A stretch of DNA of 64,000 nucleotides from Beroe forskalii (lineage: Eukaryota > Ctenophora > Nuda > Beroida > Beroidae). The notes beneath the pieces were generated by a model. That model did no database searches and was not told the origin of the DNA. It saw only the letters and a list, made by a program, of their open reading frames with translations. Position numbers and translations under genes: made by a program. Position 1 is the stretch's first letter; each line of letters begins with the position of its first letter. Below are positions 25,401-37,400 of the stretch, one piece after another. The DNA is taken from contig WFMF01000064.1 in assembly GCA_011033025.1 (NCBI GenBank), positions 124,001-188,000 on the forward strand, given 5' to 3'.

Positions 25401-28400
25401 TTGCATGGAGTGACATAAAAATCGTGATGAAACGGCATCACGCTATTGTGAAGCGGCATGGTATGACAGGAAATGTGTGACATGAAGTGACATGGCAGAG
25501 AGTGATATAATGAGTCATGCCAATGGTGTGACATGGCGTGAAATATTCAAGATACAAGGCGTGAAATAGCCTTACATGACAGAGAAATAGGATAGGTTTG
25601 GTGTGCCATGGCCATGTCTTGACATGTTCCATTCCTGTGAGCATAGGCAAAAGCGACATGGCGTCATGGAGATCGTGTTATAGATTCCAATGAATACCCT
25701 TAAATGATTTTTCTGTGAAAAATCTCCGCGAATTATCCACTTGATCACAATAACTTTCCGCAGTAATTTATGTAACATTTACTCGGCCCATCCCACTCGT
25801 ACAGTAAGCTGCTGGTGTTGAAAGGCACTCATAACTATCATAATATGACATGTCATGTTTTTGACTCCTTGATTCGTTGCAAGGCACATGGGCGTGCCTT
25901 CCCATATGTTATAATTATTGCATCACGTAGAATAGGTGCGTCAACATTCTAAACTCAACTCCCTGCTCGATTTATCGGTGGTTCGATGTGCCGTCATTAT
26001 CATGACTTAAGATAGTGAGTTGATGACGAATCCCCAGTATTCCGAGTGCGGGGCAAACGTGAGAAAGGAGAAAGGAGAACACTCTCATGTCATATCAATC
26101 TGAGATTGAAGTTTTCAGATAAACATAATTTTTAACAAAATATTAATCCTGCTGCCTGTCAACTGCTATCAAGCTCACATGTCATGATTAATTTTACTGT
26201 GCATTTGGAATGTGGAGAAAATTACGTAGATTTTAACATATTACATGGCCCTTGGGGAGCTTGACACTTAAACAGCTACATCACAATTGATGAAAATCTA
26301 TCACAATTCTCATTGTTCAAAGAAGAAATTTTAGGTGGGGAGTGGGGACATGGATATTTCCTACTAGGGTGGGGACCATACATCGCTAATGTTACCAGAT
26401 GATCATAGCGTATTCACGATATGTAAATCATGAAACCTGACGACCAGGTGCTAAATCCTTGCTGGAGAGTCGATAAGATTGTCAGGTGTCACGGTATTGA
26501 TAATTTTTATTTACTATTCGTCATACTATTCAATAGATTCATTAAAAATGAATTACGAAGGCGTGGTATCGCTCCTAAAATACTGCGCTAAGTTGTCAGA
26601 GAATGTTTGGTGCCAATAAAGAACTTAATTTGTATGATTCGCTGTAAGAATTTCCCTGATTACGAGGGATCATGAGACCAATCTGAGAATCTCGTGCCTG
26701 GTCGTGATAATTCCGTCCAGAGCCGGTGGGAAATATGTGCGACTCACCTTCATTCCTTCAAGTGTTTTGCAGAATAATTATAGTTAAGAATTCATGTTAG
26801 CAATGCAAAGGAATCCCTGCTATTGAAACGTTACAATATTCACATAGATCAATATCACTACTTTAAATGGCTATGTTTTACTCACAAAGTTATGAATGCA
26901 TATTTTCCTATGGCAGGCAGGAATAACTATGACGAATATCGAAAAATGACAATGGGAGATTTAACCCAACGAAAATACCTACCAGTATCATTAACACGAA
27001 GATTATTGCAAGACCAATTTAGTTGAATTTGAAACGTGCAAGACTTGTTCCTTCCACAGCTCACCTCGATTCTGCCAAGATTATTCTGATAAATCCACTA
27101 ATAACGCCCTACAATATCACAAATTGTCTGTTACAATGAAACATCAAGTGTTTTCTTATCGGAGGTTGACATTTAGGGTGTACGACAGTTCATCTCACAT
27201 TTCATCTCAGGACACTTCGTCTCCCTGTCCTGACCCTAACCAAAACCCTTACCGTAACCGGAACACTAACTCTTACCCATACTCAAACCCTAACCCAGAC
27301 CCTTACATTTGCTTAGAGTTGACATATTGCGCGATAAAGTGTCGTGAGATGAAGTGTCGTGAGATCTGAAATGTCCGTTCCCCGATATTAATTGGACCAA
27401 GACCTCGCTGTTTTAGGTAAAGCTATCGACAACCTCGCGCTGACATGCAGCCAGATAATCCGGAAGAGTATGCCGAAGCTGTGCCTGCCCATCCCCTCCC
27501 TCCACGGACCCGTGTACTTCGACGAGCCCACCCTCGAGTCAGACACCTACTTATTACAGGTACCTTTTCACTGACCCTCGAGTCAGACACCTACTTGTAA
27601 CAGGTACCTTGTTCACTGACCCTCGAGTCAGACACCTACTTGTTACAGGTACCTTGTTCACTGACCCTCGAGTCAGACACCTACTTGTTACAGGTACCTT
27701 GTTCACTGACCCTCGAGTCAGACACCTACTTGTTACAGGTACCTTGTTCACTGACCCTCGAGTCAGACACCTACTTATTACAGGTACCTTGTTCACTGAC
27801 CCTCGAGTCAGACTCCTACTTATTACAGGCACCTTTGTTCAAACTCACCCTCGAGTCAGACTCCTACTTATTACAGGTACCTTGTTCACTGACCTCGAGT
27901 CAGACACAATCTACTTACCTTAACAGGTACCTTGTTCACTGACCCTCGAGTCAGACACCTACTTGTTACAGGTACCTTGTTCACTGACCCTCGAGTCAGA
28001 CACCTACTTGTTACAGGTACCTTGTTCACTGACCCTCGAGTCAGACACCTACTTGTTACAGGTACCTGGTTCACTGACCCTCGAGTCAGACTCCTATTTG
28101 TTACAGGTACCTGGTTCACTGACCCTCGAGAAAGATACCTTCTTATTACAGGTACCTTGTTCACTGACCCTCGAGTCAGACACCTACTTATTACAGGTAC
28201 CTTGTTCACTGACCATCGAGTCAGACTCCTACTTATTACAGGTACCTTGTTCAAATGTTCACTTACCCTCGAGTCAGACTCCTACTTATTACAGGTACCT
28301 TGTTCACTGACCCTCGAGTCAGACACCTACTTATTACAGGTACCTTGTTCACTGACCCTCGAGTCAGACACCTACTTATTACAGGTACCTGGTTGTTTAG

Positions 28401-31400
28401 TGACCCTAGAGTCAGACACCTACTTGTTACAGGTACCTTGTTCACTGACCCTCGAGTCAGACACCTTCTTATTACAGGTACCTTGGTCACTGACCCTAGA
28501 GTCAGACACCTTGTTACAGGAACCTTGTTCACTGACCCTCGAGTCAGACACCTACTTGTAACAGCAGGTACCTTGTTCCCTGAGGAGGAGTCAGAGTTAC
28601 CACAGTAACTCCTACCCTAGTAACTAGTAACCATAGTAACACTCTCCTCGTGCAGGAGTTCCGTGAACGAGAGGAGGAGTCCTCGAGGAGAGGAGTTGTA
28701 ACTCCTACCCTAGTAACTAGTAAGGTAACACTATCCCTGCAGAGTTCCGTGAACGAGAGGAGGAGTCCTCGAGGAGGAGTTACCACAGTAACTCCTACCC
28801 TAGTAACTAGTAACCAGTAACACTCTCCCTCGTGCAGGAGTTCCGTGAACGAGAGGAGGAGTTACCAGAGGAGGAGTTACCACAGTAACACCTACCCTAG
28901 TGACTAGTAACCATAGTAACACTCTCCTCGTGCAGGAGTTCCGTGAACGAGAGGAGGAGTCAGGAGGAGTTACCACAGTAACACCTACCCTAGTAACTAG
29001 TAACCATAGTAACTCTCTCCTCGTGCAGGAGTTCCGTGAACGAGAGGAGGAGTCTCAGAGGAGGAGTTACCACACAGTAACTCCTACCCTAGTAACTAGT
29101 AACCATAGTAACACTCTCCCTCGTGCAGGAGTTCCGTGAACGAGAGGAGGAGTCTCAGAGGAGGAGTTACCACAGTAACTCCTACCCTAGTAACTAGTAA
29201 CCATAGTAACACTCTCCCTCGTGCAGGAGTTCCGTGAACGAGAGGAGGAGTCACCAGAGGAGGAGTTACCACAGTAACTCCTACCCTAGTAACTAGTAAC
29301 CATAGTAACACTCTCCCTCGTGCAGGAGTTCCGTGAACGAGAGGAGGAGTCACCAGAGGAGGAGTTACCACAGTAACTCCTACCCTAGTAACTAGTAACC
29401 ATAGTAACACTAGCCCTCGTACAGGATTTCCGTGAACGAGAGGAGGAGTCACCAGAGGAGGAGTTACCACAGTAACTCCTACCCTAGTAACTAGTAACCA
29501 TAGTAACACTCTCCCTCGTGCAGGAGTTCCGTGAACGAGAGGAGTCCTCGAGGAGGAGTTACCACAGTAACTCCTACCCTAGTAACTAGTAACCATAGTA
29601 ACACTCTTCCTCGTGCAGGAGTTCCGTGAACGAGAGGAGGAGTCAACAGAGGAGGAGTTACCACAGTAACTCCTACCCTAGTAACTAGTAACCATAGTAA
29701 CACTCTCCCTCGTGCAGGAGTTCCGTGAACGAGAGGAGGAGTTACCAGAGGAGGAGTTACCACAGTAACACCTACCCTAGTGACTAGTAACCAAAGTAAC
29801 ACTCTCCGTCGTGCAGGAGTTCCGTGAACGAGAGGAGGAGTCTCCAGAGGAGGAGTTACCACAGTAACTCCTACCCTAGTAACTAGTAACCATAGTAACA
29901 CTCTCCCTCGTGCAGGAGTTCCGTGAACGAGAGGAGGAGTCCCCCGAGGAGGAGTTACCACAGTAACTCCTACCCTAGTAACTAGTAACCATAGTAACAC
30001 TCTCCCTCGTGCAGGAGTTCCGTGAACGAGAGGAGGAGTCTCAGAGGAGGAGTTACCACAGTAACTCCTACCCTAGTAACTAGTAACCATAGTAACACTC
30101 TCCCTCGTGCAGGAGTTCCGTGAACGAGAGGAGGAGTCCCAGAGGAGGAGTTACCACAGTAACTCCTACCCTAGTAACTAGTAACCATAGTAACACTATC
30201 CCTCGTGCAGGAGTTCCGTGAACGAGAGGAGGAGTCCCCCGAGGAGGAGTTACCACAGTAACTCCTACCCTAGTAACTAGTAACCATAGTAACACTATCT
30301 CTCGTGCAGGAGTTCCGTGAACGAGAGGAGGAGTCCCCTGAGGAGGAGTTACCACAGTAACTCCACCTAGTAACTAGTAACCATAGTAACACCTCCTCGT
30401 GCAGGAGTTCCGTGAACGAGAGGAGAAGTCCCCGAGGAGGAGTTACCACAGTAACTCCTACCCTAGTAACTAGTAACCATAGTAACACTCTCCCTCGTGC
30501 AGGAGTTCCGTGAACGAGAGGAGGAGTCCCCAGAGGAGGAGTTACCACAGTAACTCCTACCCTAGTAACTAGTAACCATAGTAACACTATCCCTCGTGCA
30601 GGAGTTCCGTGAACGAGAGGAGGAGTCCCCCGAGGAGGAGTTACCACAGTAACTCCTACCCTAGTAACTAGTAACCATAGTAACACTCTCCCTCGTGCAG
30701 GAGTTCCGTGAACGAGAGGAGGAGTCACCAGAGGAGGAGTTACCACAGTAACTCCTACCCTAGTAACTAGTAACCATAGTAACACTATACCTCGTGCAGG
30801 AGTTCCGTGAACGAGAGGAGGAGTCACCAGAGGAGGAGTTACCACAGTAACTCCTACCCTAGTAACTAGTAACCATAGTAACACTATCCCTCGTGCAGGA
30901 GTTCCGTGAACGAGAGGAGGAGTCACCAGAGGAGGAGTTACCACAGTAACTCCTACCCTAGTAACTAGTAACCATAGTAACACTCTCCCTCGTGCAGGAG
31001 TTCCGTGAACGAGAGGAGGAGTCCCCCGAGGAGGAGTTACCACAGTAACTCCTACCCTAGTAACTAGTAACCATAGTAACACTATCCCTCGTGCAGGAGT
31101 TCCGTGAACGAGAGGAGTTACCAGAGGAGGAGTTACCACAGTAACTCCTACCCTAGTAACTAGTAACCAGAGGAGGAGTTCCGTGAACGAGAGGAGGAGT
31201 CCCCTGAGGAGGAGTTACCACAGTAACTCCTACCCTAGTAACTAGTAACCATAGTAACACTATCCTCGTGCAGGAGGAGTTCCGTGAACGAGGAGGAGTC
31301 ACAGAGGAGGAGTTACCACAGTAACTCTACCCTAGTAACTAGTAACCATAGTAACACTCATCCCTCGTGCAGGAGTTCCGTGAACGAGGAGAGTCCCCAG

Positions 31401-34400
31401 AGGAGGAGTTACCACAGTAACTCCTACCCTAGTAACTAGTAACCATAGTAACACTATCCCTCGTGCAGGAGTTCCGTGAACGAGAGGAGGAGTCCCCAGA
31501 GGAGGAAGAGGAAACTCCGGACGAGGTGCCACTCACGCTCACAAATGTGGACGATTTCCTGAAATTCTTCCCTGAACTCACTGAGTACCAGGTATATTGA
31601 AAGAGGATGGAAGTCTGCCAGAGGTGGAATATTGACTTTCTTAATAATCTTAATATTCACTGTATAATTGTTTTGTTCCAGAACCAAAATCACTGAAAAT
31701 GTTTAAGACAACTATGTTCTGTCAGATTTTAAACAAGCCGTGATTTAGAATTCCAAGTATCTTGTAAGTGAAAACACCTTTTCCCCACTCAGAATAGAAC
31801 AGTGTTACTGGATCACCTGGCTGAGTACAGGAAGGAATACCTGACCCTGGTGCCCCAAACACCCATCAACAGCAACAACGAGCTCTCTGACGAACGATCT
31901 GATACAGGTGAAGTCTTTTAAAAGATGGGAAGAGTAAATTTGCGGACAAATTGGGAATGGAGTTTATTATGAGGAAAATCCCGTTTATTCTTGATTTGAA
32001 TAACTTAGTGAACTAAGTACTTATCATGGAAAACAACAAGAATGTTATTGTACCTTGCACTGCATAATATTTTTTGTACCATTATTCTGGCAATTTCACC
32101 TTCGTAAATCATAACCACCCGCCTTAGGTCCTATCAGTGTAATAGTGAAACCAATCAACGGATCCTCTCAATCCTCGCAATCTCATGTCAGACCTGCCCC
32201 TCTCAAAGCCCCTTCAGACCCCCTCAGAAAACCCAGCTCCTGTGAGAACCCTCCCTCTGGCGGCCCTGTGTGAGTACAAACTCTCTCTCTCTCTGTGTTT
32301 TGACGGTCAATTAGTGACCGATCTCTAAGATGATCTGTCGACTGTCCGCATGTTACCGTCTGACTTGTCCTACACGGACAATTTCCACTGCTGACCACCT
32401 CTCTTATCTGCCTTACCTAACATATAATTTACTCACTTGTTACCATCTCAGTAGGCCAGGGGGCGTATCCAAGAGGCCCTGCCGTAACACCGTGAGGACT
32501 GTGACGGAGTCTCTCAACTCCATGGCGCTGGAGGACAGCAGTAAAGTCCTGTCAGCCACCTACACGCCACCACCAGCCAACGCCGCCAAGCACTTTGTCA
32601 AGGTAAGCTGTGATGCATGGCGAAAAATGGGGACCATCACCCCACCATAGTTGCGAATGGGAAATTTTCTTTAAATTGAGTATTTTGGGTAATTGTCAAC
32701 CGAATTATGTACTGAGCGTAAAATATGCCAGTCTCTGAAAGTTTCGTTCCCCACAACTCTTATTTTTCGCATAGCTGGGTAATGGTGGATAAGATGGGGA
32801 AGGATTTCAGGTGTTAGGCCGATTGCGATATCAAAAGATTGGATTTCACTAATTGAATGATGTGTTATAATTGTCTTATCAAAGGTTGATTATCCCCAGT
32901 TGCACTTAGCAGGCTAATAGTATCCCTGTGAGGGTGGTGGTGTCAGTGATAAGATCCACCCTCCTCGTGACGAGAAGTCACCTGACCACGTCACCTACCA
33001 CGTGATCGCACACCCATCCCATTGGGTGGTGTCAGGGGACAAGCCAATTATCACTCATCTGCCATGGATCAGATATCAGTGGTGAGTAGTATATAAAGCC
33101 GGTGCTTCACTATATTCCATATTCAACGAGTACTTCCTACAGACTACCAGCGACTCTGAAGACTACATACCCTCCTCTACAATGAAGATGCCAAGTTCCC
33201 TCCAGAAGCTGAAGGAGAAGTGTAAGTCCACCCGGCGGTTGAGTGGTGGACCCCCCCTCCTTCCTCCTCCTCCAAGAGGCTGTCCTTCACTCAGCGAGCT
33301 GATTCCGCCCCTCCTGCCTGTACGACACCTCCAACACAGTCAACATGGCCTTTCTCCAGACAGCCCTTCCAGGAAGAACATGCCCAAACCCCTCACTAAG
33401 ACACCTTCCCTAAAACTTGGCAAAAGCCCCGGGACCGTTCTTCCTCCGGCAGACTTCGTCCCGAGCAAAGCCCCCATCCCGAGGACCAGCCTGGATCTTC
33501 TATCTACGAAGCGTCGTCTTTCAACCTGCTCCCCTGCCCCATCCCTGGCTACGTTGTGTGAAGGAGACACTTGCTCCGAGCAAGAAGAGTGTTTGGTGTG
33601 CTCTCTGGCCAGACCCGAGCTCACGAGGCGACATAGTGCTATTATAGGCATCGGATCCTTCAGAAACTTCGATTAAAGAATTGTTTTTAAACATTATAAG
33701 TTTGATATTACTTAATACTTGTGATTAATTTAATTGATTTGAGATTCAAAAAACATTTGTTACAGTAGTCTCACGACATGTTCAGCACAAAACGACCATA
33801 TCTCCTTTGGCACAGGATCCCCTTTGATACTAAAGGATCAAGTTTTCTTGTGATGACGAAGAAACAAACTGCAGTTTTAAACCACCACCTATCTGAGTCA
33901 TAGACTTCATTGAAAGGCCTCTTTTGATTATTTATGCTATGACACTCAAACAGACATGCTATGACAGATAAATAAACACCTGAATGTATTTATTTATCAA
34001 TAACAGAAAATTTTCACAAAAATTTTCACAAAAATCATTTCTCCTGTCAGACTGCCTTCCATAAGCCTGTTCCGATAATCAGTTTATGATTTCCCCTTAA
34101 TTTAAATCATAAAATTATCATAAGAAATGTTGCTGTATCACTCTCAAAGGTCTTGATGGCTGTCATCAGAGTACAGGTGTCCTGATGAATGGCACATTCA
34201 AACTTCACTTTGTGCTGCATCACTTTGAAGTTCTTCTTTGGGGGTATGGTGAAGGGGTAAAGGGACACTTGACCCCCCGACATTACATCCTCCGACACTA
34301 CATCCCCCGACACTTCACCCCCTACTACAGTAATGTAAATCTAAAGAGGAAAGCGGGGGGTCAAACGTCGCAGTTCGACAATTGCTGCGACATTTGACCC

Positions 34401-37400
34401 CCCAACAATATATCCCCCGATGAATAAACATAGATCAAACGCACTGGTCCGCGGCTTGACCAAGGTGTCTAAGTGCAACATTTGACCCCCCCCCCCCGAC
34501 ATCACATCCCCTCTATAGGCACAGTAAACTCCCATGCAAATCATGTCTATCACATTTTTAGTAACTACAGGGGGTCAAGTGTCGGGGGATGTAATGTCGG
34601 GGGGGTCAAGTGTCGGAGGGTCAAATGTCGCACTTTCGGTGAAGGTAATGGCCTCTGTCTTTGACCAACTTGATTCACTGCTACTCTCGAAGCTGTTTTC
34701 TATTTCCTGAGAGAATTCAGCCGAAGCAGTCATACCATAAATACTTGCCTCCATGGATGTGGAAAAGGTGGTTGTGCTTCTTGTGGAGCTTGACTGAGAT
34801 TTTACCACTCCAGTTGTTACCGAGACATCTTAATTATAATTTCGTAAGAGCACGTGAATAATGTTTGTTTGTGCTCCCGTACACAATTAAATTTGAGCTT
34901 GCCAAGAAAATATCAAGAGAAACGAATGCAAACAGGCGAAAAGAGGTACCGTTGCTATGGAAACAAATTTTGTGCACGTGCAGGTTATGATCAGTTCTAT
35001 GCGAGTGCTTTCTATTGCGCAACAACTGTTAAATGCTTTGCTGTAGTTTTTGAAAATTGGACGTTTTCTTAACTTCAAATTCAAGATCTAAAGATGGAGA
35101 ATGGGCATAACTTGAATAACGGAGGATATTTCGAATGGATTGCTTTCATTGTGGCAGAGGTTGGTCGATAATAAAAGTTGAGTCGGTGAAAACAGTAGTA
35201 ACTGCAGTTGCGAAATTAACCGTTAAGGTTACAAGGTGTGCACAATTCAATCGAGTCGAATGTAGGTGTATAACAGATTTCGAAGACAGTTCCTGGCCTG
35301 TGAACAAAACAAAATTATCCAATGTCAGTGTCAGTATGAGAATCAGTTGTCAGAATTAACATCATCTTGCAATCAAAACGGAACGCTGGAACAAAACTCA
35401 CGTGGTTTAGACTTAAGCACGTCTACGACTAACCGACGAATTCGATCTATTTTCCACTCTGCTCCTTCATAAATTTTGTTTTCAATATTTGATTTTTTAA
35501 ACATAACTTTGATGTAATTGGGATTTTTTGATGCGGTAAAACGTATCCAATCAATTCAAATGGCAGTGTTTTAAACTTGCGAACGAGGTGCTGCGTAGCA
35601 GCGCCGAGTGAGCTGTGTTTGCAGGCCCATCGGGCCTGCTAGTCTTTTATAATCTCGGTGCTCCCCTGTCTATTGTCATAGTGGAAGATGACATCAGTGT
35701 AGATATTTGCTGTAAATCTGGGAACCAATTTCCAGAGCTGATCATCGTACCTTGCTCCCCAGTAACTTCCTACTTGTGCGTTCCCAGGTCCGTTCTTTAC
35801 TATCCTCATATTCGTGTCATGGCAGTTGTAAATGTAGTAGAACCCACCATTTTGACCAGATGGTACTAAGTCACCGTCCCTAAAACTTTGCAAAAGCTCA
35901 TGGACGGTTCTTCCTCCGGCAGACTTCGTCCCGAGCAAAGCCCCCATCCCGAGGACCAGGCTGGATCTGCTAGCTACGAAGAGACGCCTCTCAACCTGCC
36001 CCCTTGCCACCTTAAATTCTACAATTTCAGCATGATGGTGTCATATGAAAATTCGCTGTAACCTAGATGACGTGGTTACTTGTTCTGTAGGCTTTATGCT
36101 TACTATATTTCCCTCCAAAATGGTTTACTTCAATGAATGGGCTACTGTCGATCCAATCGATCAAGTTGACCTTCAAAAATAGGGTCTGTGGTGGAAAAAG
36201 TGAGCCTGAATGATGGAACCAGTATTCTAGGAGGGAGGGCTGTGACAACCTTACCGTCATGAACCGCATGATGACTGATGACCTTCAGGCTCAATCAATG
36301 CGGATAAAACCGAAAGACTATCAGAGGAGGGAGAGTTCTACTCTATGTCGTTAAATACGGTTTTTTTTTTATTACAGCGATATTTTTAAAGAAAATTTAC
36401 GTAGGGAGTGCAATAATCAGTCGGAAGCATCGTTCAACTTTTATGATTAATTTTTATCGCCATGTGTGCAAAAACGTTGCGTGCGCACCTTAAATGTTGA
36501 TGATATCAAAATTTTATTCGGTTGTGTGCTGCGCGCGTACTTAAACTTTTTCACGTTTTTTACAACCCCTATTCAGACCTGAAATTGCCATTTTTATCGC
36601 GTACCTTTGAAAAAATATGCGTATTGTTCTCCAGGAGCGAATACAGCATACTTTTCACGATTTTTGCACGTATTCATCAATCCAGGTTCTATTTTAATTT
36701 CAGAACTAAATAAAAAGACTCACTGATTTTTCAATGCAATTATAAGTGACAAGAATTTTCACAATAATTTGTTGATCATTCCTCCTATCAGACTGTCTTC
36801 CATAAGCCTGCTCCAAGAATCAGAGTCACTGTTTCCCCCTTAATTTAAATGATAAACTTGTCCGGGTCAGAGAACGTTGCTGTGTCACTCTCAAAGATCT
36901 TGATTTTCGTCATCAGAGTACAGGTATCCTGAGGAATGGCACCTTCAAACTTCACTTTGTGCTGCATCACTTTGAAGTTCTTCTTTGGAGGTATGGTGAA
37001 GGAAATGGCCTCTGTCTTTGACCAACTTGATTCACTGCTACTCTCGAAGCTGTTTTCTATTTCCTGAGAGAATTCAGCCGAAGCAGTCATACCATAAATA
37101 CTTGCCTCCATGGATGTGGAAAAGGTGGTTGTGCTTCTTGTGGAGCTTGACTGAGATTTTACCACTCCAGTTGTTACCGAGACATCTTTTATAATGGGGC
37201 TGCTCCCCTGTCTATTGTCATAGTGGAAGATGACATCAGTGTAGATATCTGCAGTAAATCTGGGAACCAATTTCCAGAGCTGATCATCGTACCTTGCTCC
37301 CCAGAAACTTCCTACTTGTGCGTTTCCAGGTCCATTCTTGACTATTCTCATATTCGTGTCAACACAGTTGTAAATGTAATAGAACCCATCATTTTTACCA

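Larger units (their letters stand above)
34015..35869 (-). pseudogene. fossil copy of the trefoil/aerolysin-like gene
   Basis: A broken partial copy of the intact aerolysin-like gene at 36,845-37,741, same strand, covering its 3' flank, the pore-forming module and part of the trefoil domain. It is interrupted by two mobile elements (34,256-34,637 and 34,828-35,642) and joined at its far end to a copied piece of the nested 33-kb gene. Similarity to the intact gene remains high outside the insertions, so the duplication looks fairly recent. Confidence 0.85.

Noticed and set aside
27609-28608. Open frames of 15-residue repeats on both strands in the 45-bp array
   Set aside because: Same reason: 45 is divisible by three. 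The true CCP1 frame ends soon after the donor in this array.
28544-31532. Long minus-strand open frames (up to 289 codons) across the 99-bp array
   Set aside because: They exist because the period is a multiple of three; the 33-residue peptide repeat has no signature, and the array is explained by the CCP1 splice junction on the other strand.
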